Below, one piece after another: positions 13,301 to 24,014 of a stretch of DNA of 40,607 bases (position 1 is the stretch's first letter; each line of letters begins with the position of its first letter). The notes beneath the pieces are model-generated. The model was not told the origin of the DNA and made no database searches. It saw only the letters and a list, made by a program, of their open reading frames with translations. A program made the position numbers and the translations under genes. This DNA comes from Rodentolepis nana (taxonomy: Eukaryota > Platyhelminthes > Cestoda > Cyclophyllidea > Hymenolepididae). Location of the stretch: contig UZAE01000085.1 in the NCBI GenBank assembly GCA_900617975.1, positions 1-40,607 of the forward strand. Direction: 5' to 3'.

Positions 13301-16300
13301 CATCAAAGTTTTGGCTATACGTCGAAATGTACTATTTCAGAGATTGTGCTTATATAGGTCTCAATTTTATTTCTTCAATACAATGGCTTACAGATGTGAA
13401 GTATCGATGCCATAAGAAAGCTCATTCAAATGGCAGAAAGGTTGCTGGAAAGCTTACTCGAGCTTACCGTTCTCACTATTCAATCTATAAAGGCTGGAGC
13501 TCCAATGGGTAACAGTTTCTAAGCATGGTGATTAATATTAAGAAAGCCAGGCTGTAATAGGGTACTGACTCTGCCATTATTTTGATCTCAGGAATGAGAT
13601 AGAGAACCTAGGGCTGTTCAACACTGAAAGTGGCATGCCGTATAGTCCGAAACGCTTGAAATGAGAAGGGAAATTAACTAAAGAGTCTGTCATAATGATA
13701 AACAAATCATTGCAAATGGTTAGTAAAAACCAGCCTTGTCTATTTCTTCTAGGTCCCGCTTGGTAGGGCCAATTAAAGCTACTGAAGCAGATCATCCGCT
13801 TCCATGTCGAAAAGATTCATCTGTCTCTCAGGTGGGGCAGAATCAAAAACCAGCTCAAAAGTCTTAAAGGGGAATGAAAATCACAAGAAGAATTTCAGAA
13901 AATTTATAAGTAAGACAGATACTAGAAGCAGATCAAATATTGGAACGACTGAAGGTGAACTGACTGTAATCGGGTAATTCACTTCAGTTTTCAGAAAAAG
14001 TGAGCTTATACTTATGGGAAGCTGCTACACCAAAGCGTTCAGCATCCCTATCATATATACAATATGTGGAACACGAGCTGTCATGTCTTGAAGGGTTTTT
14101 TGTCCTACAACTGGTACCTTAAACATATTTGGTTGTCGCACTTGGGGTTGCAAGAAAGCCAAAAAAAAAGCGTCTGCAAAAGCGCTGATTTTTCCAACGG
14201 TCTAAATGCAGCTCTTAAAAATGACCACATGATTTGAGAAGTTTGATTTAACAGGAACTCACCTGCAATCGATATTGAACTGGAATTTTTGTGAATAGCT
14301 GATCATTAGAACACAATATTGAGTCAATTTCAACTTGCCAGACTTCCTACCAAAATGAAAACAGCCCCACCTACCTTTCCAACGCATAATGATCAATATG
14401 ATTAGTGTGCTAAAGGATGAAGCTGCATATCTGGACGATATCGTAGAAGTTAGACGAATGGACTATGAACTCGAAGGGAGAATAGAATGTCTCCGTCAAC
14501 ATTTTATTGATTATGGTTTCCATCTGAGGCAAGAGAGAAGTGTGAGTTCTTTTAAAATTCGTAAAACATCTAGATGAGTCGTTGACTGCAAAGGTCGACA
14601 TTCTGAATTCATACGAGTTTGAGTCCTTGACGAACATACCATCCTCAACCGAATTCTAAACTCCTCGTTCATTCCTACGATTTATTATTCTCTTCAGCAG
14701 TTTTCCACCATTCTTTTACGAGGTTCTTGAAGCGTTTCCTATAAAAGACACCTCTTGGCACTAGTCTTCAGGCCATTAAGGTGTGATTGAGAAGCTGAAA
14801 TGAATACTGCAAGCAGACATGACTCTTCTACATTATATTCCACAATTGGTAGTATCCGAAGTGAAAATGCTTCAAATTTCAGTATGTAAACAGTGAACTC
14901 ACGTATTTTCTCAAATGGTTCAGGGATGTCTGTGGTACCTACATTCCATTTGCTGGTACCACATTGGGAAAGATGCACTTGACATTGACTGATTAATGCG
15001 GAATAACCATAAATGTTTCTATGGCCGTCACTTTACTTTTCCGGCAGACCACAAACCTTAGTTGGCATTCCAACATATTAAGCTTACAACCTCAACACTG
15101 TGCTGTGATTTTGGCATGATATAGACTGGAACTGAATATCGGAACACTTCTGAACTCGAAAAAGTTGATGGAACATCCCAACTTAGAAACCAACATTATC
15201 AAAATAACTCTGGAAAATTAAAAAGATTAAATTCAGCCTGACGCAACTCAGAATATTACAGTCACATTGGCAGATATAAAGCAAACTTAATTGGAACACT
15301 CAGTCATCAGAAAAGTCGTGAAACCTGCGAAAATTTAAATGGTCAAACACATTTTTAAAGGGAGAATAGTTGGATTGGCAAAGTTATTATGCTGCCTGCA
15401 TCTGAGTAGTGTGATCCTCGATAAATTCACTCTAGTTATCCCGTAATAAATTGAACGAGGACACAATTAGTCAATGTACGCATTAACCATGACTTAACAA
15501 AGACATAGAATATCTAGTAAATACTGCCTCAAATGTCCAAATGTTTTTAGAATCCCTCAAATTATCAAATCCATGTCTTGGCTGTCAGTAACGATGGCAT
15601 GGTGTAGAGGGCATATCAATTTCGCTGGTCCTATAAATGATGTTGCATCCCTAAAGTTGATGGATCCACACTCTAAGAGGATGGACGTATTATTAGTGTC
15701 GTCAACAAATAAATTAGTGGTTAACATCTTCCTCGACAGTATCTTCATTGTGCATGGTTTTCCAGAAACTCTGGTGCCAGTGGTTGCAGCACGGTTCTGT
15801 TCGTCGAAATTCGAAAAATAATCTTGAAAAAGAACATTTAATGATATTCTCATGCCTCATATCACTCATAATTACACTGCAAGTCAAAAAGGTCTCTCAA
15901 CGCACTCAAAAGTATCCTGATGAGAGCAAACGTGGAGGGGGGGGGGTGGGGAAGGAAGTTATTCGGAAGATTCTACTGACCTAAAGGAAAACTCCTCTTC
16001 CAATCCCAACAAACACCAACCGCCTTGTAATATGGAAAAATAAGACTATTAAACCAGTAAAAAGAGGTGTGTTCACTGCTTGCAATCTTGGGTTTGCTCC
16101 TGGTTTCCGGTTTCGTCTCTCCTGTGCAGTTGCAACTATGACATCTATGACATCCATATGAATGTTCTTTATTTATATCGTAGATAGAAACCATCCTAGG
16201 GCACGAACAATGAGAACTAAATCAGTACTTACATTAGCCAAACTTTACCTCCAGTTGGATGCTTTCAAGTAAGTCGGATGAGGCCTCGAAAGCTTAGAAC

Positions 16301-19300
16301 AATTCAGTTAATCCCGAAGTAGAGGTTCAATGAGGAAATACGTGTGGTAAGAAGAAATCGAGCGTTTGAAAATTATCAAGTATTTAAGTTTACATTTCCT
16401 TCCACTTTCTTGTGAAAATTACATTTTATTGATAAAAAAGATTATTCGAACTGATGAAAACCAAGTAGGTTACATTATTGCGTAAAGTGATAAATCAATT
16501 TGAAATTTACCCTTCCGTTCCCCTTTATTATTACTTATCGATTATTTTGGGACTGAACACGCAAGATATAATATACACCTAAAAATGCTTATTTAATTTT
16601 TCTGAAATGTTTCGCACACATCCAAAACATTTTTAACCATTTTTAAATGAAAAGCAACCTTGAATATGTAAATTCTCAGCTAAGAAAGTGATAATCGTAT
16701 ATTAAGTTATCAGATATCATAAAAGTGAAAAAAATCACACAATGACTAAATTATTTACTCCGATCGACATGGCTACGGTCAAGTAACACTCTCGATCACA
16801 TGATTTAAAATTTAATCCAGCGCAGGAGAAAGAGTGAATTGTCTCCTTTAAATCGATTTTTTAGATAAACTATCATAACAGTGCATCTTTTTCTCTTACC
16901 AATTTTAAAATGAATTACTGGGTACTTATTTTATTGTGAGAATTTAACCTAGGGAGATAGCTCATAATCATTGGCTTCAGATATTAGGAAAGACCATGGT
17001 ACACTTCCTCTCAACTTTGCTGTAAAAGTAAATAACTATAGAAACACTGCATCTTTAATTTTCATCATTACATTTTAGAATTACTATCCCATTAACGCTC
17101 TTCGAAATGTTGCCATTCGGTACTCAGAAACAAAGCACATTTTCGTCATCGATTTCGATTTCATTCCAAAGCCTGGACTTTATGCTAATTTTCTAAATTT
17201 GTTATCAACAGTAAGTGTGGGCCTCTTACAAGATTATTTTACTTTCTTGTCGATGTTATTCTTTAATTGATTTTACAATCATAGTTATTAAATTACAAAT
17301 ATCTCAAATATGAGCCAACAGTGCAACTTTATTTCATAAATTTGGAACAAAAAATTGTTAAAATTATTATTTTAGGATTCTGAGAATAAAAGCATGTTAA
17401 TTATAAAGAATGAAGTGCATACATGTAAGCTATCTAACAAACCAAAATTGGTCTGAATACAAAATTTTCATTGAAATGTATTGCAAAAGCATGTCTTGGC
17501 CTTCCAAAGACCCAATTTCATTTAAGGAGATCAAAACACAATTTTAGGTGTTTCCGGTCTTGAGATTTTGGGTGACTATAAAGTGGGTTTGCAATTTCCG
17601 GTTTACACAAATTCCTTCTTTTGTCTTTTTTTAAAAAATTGAAGGAATTTATTTTATATTAGATTTGAATAGGTACAGGTTGAATTTATTTCTTTTATTG
17701 GATAAAGACTACTTCATCTAGATCAATTAACCACTTCTAAAATATTCCAACTATTCCCGATGCATTGATCATAGTCGTTTTAAGCACACAGTGTTTATTA
17801 GTTAATCGTTAAATTTAATTTTCCCATTTAGACCATTGAAAATACGACTAAGGTGGCTTACATAGTACCAGCATTTGAGACCTTTAATAGTCAATTGGAT
17901 TTTCCAAGCACAAAGGAGGAATTGTTGCAGCAAGTTGCGTCTGAGGTGGTGAAGCCATTTCGAATAGACGTCTGGCAGACTGGTCACTTGGCGACCAACT
18001 ACTCACACTGGTATTCAACGGATGTTGCCTATGGCGTAGGTGTCATTATTCAAGAGACATTTTTTTGCAAGCTAGTATTCAATTGTACTTGCAATAAACG
18101 CTACAATTTCCTTCAATAAGCCTTATTAAATGGAAATATCCATAATACGCTAATCCATTTACTTGCTCATTTTATGGATTTTTTCAAGCTTATTACAACA
18201 AGTGATATTCATTTTATTTTAATATTTACATGTTATGCCTTCCTTAATTAATGTAGTTTGAAAAAAATGCTCCCTATATTGACTAAGTCGGCAACTTAAT
18301 CCAGGCCAAGTTCCTTATTATTACTGAGGCAAAACTCCCCAACACTTGTTTTCAAGTAGAGCATTCAATAATTTTATATTGTACGTAGAATCTATAATCG
18401 GTTCGAAAACTGGACTATTTAAGCCCTTACATCAATTAGGCCATTGGCGGCTATTTACACTAAAAGGATTTTTTTGAGTGGAAGACAAGTTTCAGTATTT
18501 ATGTATTTTTACTAAATTACTGAGCATATTTTTGCAAGTGTTGAAATTGTCATGACATTGGACTTATTTATTTGTGAGAAGACAAACTTGAATTAAAATA
18601 TATTTCAATGGAATTTTTGCAGAAAAATTTGATATATTAAATAACAGTTATCTGTACTTATTTCTTACTATTCTGTTATTTTGATTTAATGATTGAGAGT
18701 AACGGTCGCTATAACAATATGATTATTTTCTTCCTTAAACTTTAATATTTGTAGGTGACATGGGATACCGATTTTGAGCCTTATGTGCTGATCAATAGGG
18801 AGTTTGGCCAATTCGATGAGAATTTTGTTGGTTTCGGATGGAACAAAGTATCCTTCTTTATGCTACTTGATGCTTTGGATTTTAAATTTATTGTCATTCC
18901 CGATGTCTTCATAATACATTTCCCTCATGCGCCAAGTGTTGAATCCAACCGATTTCGTCATTCGGTTGCCCTCAGGCTAGTTCATTACAGTTTGACTAAT
19001 ATTTTTTTCAAGTTGAAACTCTCCTTAATAAAACGCTTTACCACAGGGGCACAAATCAGATAAAGTACACACACAACTTAGAAAGATAAATGTGAAAGTC
19101 AAGTGCTGATAGCACTTAGAGAACATGAAGTTTAAAAATTTAGCTTTTCCTTAATGACTGTAATAACTGCGGTCAACTAGATGGTCAGTCGAAAGTGAGC
19201 GAATGTGTTTGGAATACGTGTTAAGCTTTTTTTGTTTCATTCCTTGCTGGCCAAATCAGCCCTTGAGTTTCAATATATCATATATTATTAGTCTAAATCC

Positions 19301-19851
19301 TCTCAGACCTTAGTATTTTAATATAATTTTAAAATAACGAAAAATAAGGTCACTAGAACTAATTGTCAACTCATTTTTTCGTTAGTAAAATTCGTCTCCC
19401 ATATTTACGAAAAATGGTGTTCAAGTAATCTTTATTAATTGTTTCTGATATTATAGTAAGTGTTGAGGTAGTTTATCCCGGTTGGACTATGCAAGGGGTA
19501 GGAACATGCTAAATGACCTAAGACTGTGAAATGTATCAACAGATATTGCGTCTACTGAGCCGTTTCACGAATAAGATGACAACAAATCACACGAGCAAAC
19601 TCTAATACAAGCCACCCCAAAAAATTTTCATCCAATGGTCTAATAAGCTTCTTGTATGGTGGTATTACAGTTAAAGAAACAATTGAAAATAACTTTTCCT
19701 ATCCTCCACATTCTTAACGTAGTTTTTTTTTCTTATTTTTAGACACTGCTTAGAGGAGTTGAAAGTCAGATACATAAAGGATCTTGCGTCCCGATATGGA
19801 GTGAAGTCTTTGAAGTACCTTCGATTTCGACATCGAACACAAAAATTATAA
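7026..19851 (+). CDS. LARGE1: LARGE-type bifunctional xylosyl-/glucuronyltransferase, 15 exons
   Basis: Exons: 7026-7310, 8339-8623, 8906-9001, 9109-9192, 9840-9911, 9991-10122, 10361-10491, 10527-10660, 10730-10818, 11379-11539, 11701-11863, 17079-17210, 17832-18035, 18755-18975, 19743-19851. They join in phase into 765 aa (human LARGE1 is about 756). A type II anchor lies at about residues 53-75 after a basic cytosolic tail. A GT8 xylosyltransferase domain follows (about 105-400) with DxD at D227-L-D229 and the blocks HYSGLYGLIK, GLVENQSEWYL, GFNTGVMLLD and LADQD. The GT49 glucuronyltransferase domain (about 430-755) has DxD at D569-F-D571 plus IVPAFET, DFEPYV, FVGFGWNK and PHAP. The family polymerises Xyl-GlcA on alpha-dystroglycan in the Golgi. 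The start is the ATG just after an acceptor-like CAG at 7012. Family identity is very secure. Less secure are the 69-nt intron 10661-10729 and the GC donor at 18976. Confidence 0.92.
10492..10526 (+). other. 35-nt intron in LARGE
   Basis: The frame ends in a TAA just after codon 362 unless these 35 bases are removed. The intron starts GTAATT and ends TCTCTAAG. Removal joins KNVR to LGKKGLQILHWNSP, matching the family block around I/LHWNSP at the right spacing. The alternative acceptor TTTGCAG at 10548 breaks phase. The size is near the minimum known for animals and close to a short-intron class I recall being reported for tapeworms. Confidence 0.85.
10661..10729 (+). other. 69-nt frame-preserving intron in LARGE (inferred)
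   Basis: The segment begins GTAGGT, ends TTTTAG after a T-rich run, is a multiple of three and has no in-frame stop, so simple translation reads through it. The 23 residues it would encode have no counterpart in the family. Removing it places the residues leading to NLDGNLFRG at normal spacing after the HWNSP block. I infer an intron, but retention would also give an open protein. Confidence 0.65.
11864..17078 (+). other. 5.2-kb intron 11 of LARGE
   Basis: This is the longest intron in the gene, bounded by GTAAGT at 11864 and CATTTTAG ending at 17078; both sides are in phase 0. It separates the two halves of the GT49 domain. Its middle contains the decayed Ty3/Gypsy element described separately. 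The parts at about 11870-12840 and 16200-17070 are AT-rich without recognisable content. Confidence 0.85.
14100..15990 (+). mobile_element. Degenerate Ty3/Gypsy LTR retrotransposon, pol relic
   Basis: Frameshifted pieces of pol lie in the normal order on the + strand. At about 14140-14260 there is a relic of the RT core (K-K-K run, then a degraded version of the xDFSTGLNxxL block, then FDLTGTHLQ). At 14374-14575 comes PFQRIM, with the RT active site as YLDDI at 14428-14442, then a thumb-like DYGFHLR. At about 15490-15530 KDIEYLVN resembles the H2C2 region of integrase. At 15573-15822 the integrase core reads HINFAGPI ... DPHSKR ... FIVHGFPETLV ... SSKFEK. The first catalytic Asp is Asn, and the DNG carrying the second is lost. 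Stops and frameshifts make it a dead copy. A G-rich tract at 15933-15951 may mark the end of the coding part. Gag, protease and LTRs were not identified; the relic may start near 12850. Confidence 0.8.
18976..19742 (+). other. Last LARGE intron with GC-AG ends (inferred)
   Basis: The reading frame runs past the conserved PHAPS block into non-family sequence. The conserved C-terminus (SRYGVKSLKYL) is in the next exon, whose acceptor is TTTTTAG at 19742 and needs a donor leaving two bases of a codon. No GT gives this near the right spot. CAG before GCTAGT at 18976 does, and restores exactly the family spacing from FRHS to ASRYG (27 residues in both this protein and human LARGE1 as I recall it). 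Confidence 0.75.
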
Positions 19852-20192
19852 CCTCTATGATGTAGCCTTTTTGTAACCTTTTCTACAAGTATTCAGTAAA
19901 AGCACCATTTATTAGCATTTTAATTTTTTATCACGCAAAGTAAAAAAAGAGAGAGATTTATTTGATGAAAATGAAAAAAAAATATGAGTTGTTTGAAGGA
20001 CAACCAACAGGTATTTCTTCGTGATTTCGAAATTTCGTTGTGTCTTAAACCAGTAGTGCAAGGCCTTTTACTTGAACTTGCGCATTGTCGAAGTATGCTA
20101 TTCATTACTATTTACGACCAATAGTGTGCCTTTTAAAAATTCCCTTTATACCTATAAATTGAAGATTTTTACAGTACCCCCGCAGTTTTATG

Positions 20193-20198
20193 AATAAA
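20193..20198 (+). terminator. Candidate poly(A) signal for LARGE
   Basis: AATAAA lies about 340 nt after the LARGE stop codon. It is the first canonical hexamer noted downstream on this strand; another occurs near 20267. In AT-rich DNA such a match is weak evidence. Confidence 0.35.
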
Positions 20199-20365
20199 TT
20201 GTGAATCATCCTTATTGTTCCTTTCCACAAGCCAATTTTTTAATCATTTCTCTCCGAAAGCAAAATGAATAAATTGAATACTACTAGTACTACGTGGTAT
20301 GGTCATAACTACAAACTATATTCATTCTCATTTCAGAGAGAGAGATAAATATATTTTCTTATAGC

Positions 20366-20530
20366 GCTTCAGCACCTCGTTTTCTCCTTCCGGATATCCG
20401 AGCAACAGGTACGGCGCCAGAGGTTGCGTGCAGAGGATTCAAATAAAGCCCAGAAGCAGTCGCCCGGTTCATTTAAATCGGCCAAGTCTGCACGCCAATG
20501 ACAGTCAGAAAACCGCCCGGAATCGTATTT
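20366..20530. other. GC-rich island of unknown nature
   Basis: This stretch of about 165 bp is visibly richer in G and C, including CpG, than the AT-rich DNA around it. It follows a (GA)n run near 20336-20345. No ORF, tRNA or known repeat was recognised. It may be a decayed insertion, a structured part of the LARGE 3' UTR, or a non-coding RNA. Confidence 0.3.
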
Positions 20531-23433
20531 GCAAAAAATTACTGAACTACTGACGAAACTTTTATTTTAAATAATTGAATATTGTAGTACTGTTTCAAGG
20601 TATATTTATGCGTTAACTCGGCAGAAAGATAATTCAATTTACTCGTCTGTTTATATTTTAAGTGTAGAATAATATAATGTAACTACATTAATAGGATGAG
20701 ATGTGGAAACAGAATTGCACAACTTCCCTTTTACAGTATTATCAGCAAAATGAGAGCAGAAATATTCCCTAATTTAATTAGTTCTAAGAAATGACCTTCA
20801 AGTGGCCAATGCATAGTGCTGTAGAGCCCAAGTATTTAATAGAGTTTTCCTAAAGAATCATCAAACCAGAATTTGCTTTAGTTAACAGAAATGGTGTCAG
20901 AGAAGTAGCATTGTTGCAAGAAATACACATCCACGTACATGAATCTGCAATCACGAAGAAATCCTTCCAAATATTCTTATTGCAAGCATCTATACTATTC
21001 TCAATTACTCCAATGTCCGAAACAACGAATGTTTTCAATCAATAAAACTTAACAAACTCACAAAAATTGTTAGTATCCTCACGTTTAACTGCAAAAAAAT
21101 ATTTTCTGGAGAGCCAGATTTTGAAAATTGTACTTCATGTTCTTTATTTTGTCAGTTAGTCCATGTGTAGAAGAAGCAAGGCTATAAACCTGTTCAAAAC
21201 GCTACGGAAAATATCATAACTAGATTTCCTATGTTGTGTGCACCAATAAGAACTAATGCATTTTAAAACGGCGTTGAAATGTTATTCATTTTCATCTATG
21301 TCTATGATCGAATTTAGGAATCGTTTTTTACATTTAAGTATGCTCAATGAATGTGAAAAAGTGATCATGGAACGAGGCAAGGTCTGTTTTAATTCCACCA
21401 TTTTTGAGGTCATTCTTGTTTGTGGGGCCGGGCAGTACCATGCTGAAGAGTAATATCTTCTCTCTTAAGTAAACTTGGACGTTTAGCTTTTAATTTCTGG
21501 TTTAGTCCGATGAATCGTTTCAACCAGTTTTAGCTGATCATAATGTATTATTGCGCGTACATCATACCAAATGCATAAAAGAAATTTCCAAAGATTCAAT
21601 CCTGGCTAAGGGGATAGATTAGATGTTGGATTTTGAAGCAGTTAATATTTATTCCATTATTGTTGTCGTAAACAACCAACTTCCCAATCCCGGCAACAAG
21701 TAGGCGCAAAGAAGGGCTGTGTAAGCATTTTTCTACTCATCTTTATTAAACCTCGAGATTTGAGGCCGCGACACTTAAATTCACATTCTATTCAACTTAC
21801 CGATGAATTTCCAGTGACCTTGCACAGTTGAACATCGACACGCCAATTTTCGGCATTAATGGCCTTGCTAGTGTTTAAATCCTAATGAGGAAAAACAGTA
21901 GGTAATTTCTACTGTCGGGTTAGACACTTTTGCCCCTACAACAAAATGAAATTTGTCGCTCAGAGATAACGCTGGGCAATGACGTTTACCTAGAATTATC
22001 ATGGTGTAAAAGGCTAGTTAATTAACAGCCAATTAACTGAATATACCTAAATTGACACAAGATAAATATATAGATCGAATCATCGGAAATTTGGCTTGTC
22101 TGTTTTAATAACACCAATAGAACGATAATCTGAATTTCTTCTGGAAAACCTTTTCTGTCGCCTCAGTCACTCTGCCCTAAAATAAGTTACTAATTGTTTA
22201 AACTCATTTGAGGTTTTGTTTTCGATATGAATTTTGTGGAGCATGTCTCGTCATTGTGGAGAGGGTAATAAGCCAGAAATCAGTAAGATAGTCGATATTC
22301 ATCTATTTTCCACATTTGCACAATTTAATAATTAATTAGGTAATCACTACTGAATATAAAATAAGTAGAAAATAAAATAGGAGCCCACTTATCGTCAAAA
22401 TATGCATAATCCGAGTAGTTGAAGCAACTATTCTTCACGAAGTAGATCATTCGACTGGTAACGCTTGGGATATTTAAATATTAAAATAAAAAACAGGGAA
22501 ATTATAGACAGATTTTGGAATACGTCCTTTTAAATGAGACCGATTGTTAGCTTTAAAGCCAAATACTAAAATGAATTACGATTTCAATTGCAACTGAAAG
22601 CACGCCGAACCACTTTGCGTAAAAGCAAATCGAAGTAATTTTTTTTCTTAAACTAAGCCCTCATAACAGCCCTTCTTGTTAATCAATAATGACTAAGTAT
22701 ATTAAAGTTATAACTTTAATTTATTTTAAGTAAAGAGCTAAGAACGAGATGGTGTCAATTTGGCACTCAATTTCAATATCCCCATATAGAATATTAAGAA
22801 TATAGAATGACTATGAAACACGTTTCACCCAGATTTACATTGGAATACCTAAGTTCAAACTTGACAATCTCTCAACGAATTGGACTAATTCTACGGCAAA
22901 TTCTTGCAGAGTATTTAGGGAATGAGACCACACAATTAATGAACAATCACTTGTTAATCATTAGAAATTAACTAAACTTTAAGAGGTAATCTCATGAAAT
23001 AGGTTTAAAGCATGACGGGGCCATCGATAGAACATCTCCGACTAAAAATCTTTTAAGAAAATTGGAGCTACTGAAAGATAAAGTGAGATATTTAGAGCTT
23101 TACAAATCCTAAAAAAACAAACGACATAAACAAATTCAATTCTTCTAAAATTGCCAAAACTGCCAATGTGGCTTTCAATGAAACCTACCCCCAGCAACAA
23201 AAAATTGATTGCGATTGAGGTCAAAAGATTGAAAAAAGAAATATACACTTTATAATATCGTAGAAAACAATAGTACTAAAGAATTATTTCAAATAAGATA
23301 AAACTGATTAAGTAAAATATACACACGTACACAGTCATATACGTGTCTTGTTAGATTGTTAGCATGCTACAAGGAAATGCTTATTCACCAAAGTCAATGA
23401 GAGAAAAGGCGCTATATGTAGGCAGGAGGGAAT

Positions 23434-24014
23434 TCATGCATTTTTCGAGGAGAACTGAGCAAACGGAGCCCTGGCCGGAGGATTAATCTCCTCGTCAGCC
23501 TCAGCCCCCTCTGCTTGTTCTCTCGGTTCCTCTGGTATCACCGAGGCGAGGTCACCACCACCTGCCACCATTAAAGCCGGAAATTGATGTGGAGTAGCCT
23601 CAGGAGGCGGCCCTTCGCTGTCAGAGGAGCAAGATGTCAGGGAGTAATCTGAACAACAGTCACAGCATTCATGACGATGATGATGCATCTTCTGCTCCTT
23701 GTTTGACGTCACTATGACTACATGGACATTCTGAATCGTCGTTGTCGTTGTAGTTGTTGTCTTAGCTGCAGAAGATGCAGTAACAGCGGTTAAAGTGGTA
23801 TTTACGTCGTTGGCCCCGCTGCCACTAATGTGCTTATGGTTGTGACGATGAGAGGTGGGGAGGCATGCGCTGGGTAAAGATGAGGTTGTAGCCAGGCTTC
23901 CTACAGCAGAAGAAGGCATTTGAAGTTGTTTGGGAATTCCGAACGAATCTTCGCCAGGCGGGCAATAAAATGGTGGAGCTGACGCACCAACACTTGATCT
24001 GCCAAGATTCCCAA
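23434..24014 (-). CDS. LRP6: LRP5/6: last exon, C-terminal tail
   Basis: The exon encodes 192 residues and a stop at 23434-23436. It opens VGNLGRSSVG after a good acceptor (TTTCATTTCAG). It contains a run of eight Thr, MHHHRHECCDCCSDY (His/Cys cluster near 23650-23690), a Ser/Asp-rich stretch with GPPPEATP, and an acidic end (EEPREQAEGAEADEE). No PPPSP motif occurs in it, unlike the vertebrate C-terminus, where motifs B-E cluster. Confidence 0.8.

Larger units (their letters stand above)
19852..23433. other. Intergenic region between convergent genes
   Basis: About 3.6 kb lies between the LARGE stop and the LRP5/6 stop and must contain both 3' untranslated regions. A short GC-richer island lies at about 20366-20530. 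Small ORFs (20850-21038 on -, 21256-21453 on +, 23042-23248 on -) show no domain I recognise. An AATAAA on the minus strand at 22720-22725 is about 710 nt after the LRP stop and could serve as its poly(A) signal. Nothing else was recognised. Confidence 0.5.

Noticed and set aside
13243..13512. 89-codon ORF containing GDHVYVK, resembling a retroelement integrase C-terminal motif
   Set aside because: It lies upstream of the RT relic, where an integrase C-terminus would be out of order, and no other similarity was seen. It may be part of the decayed element but is not called.
15557..15853. 98-codon ORF on the minus strand
   Set aside because: It is the antisense shadow of the integrase relic, whose conserved motifs read on the plus strand.
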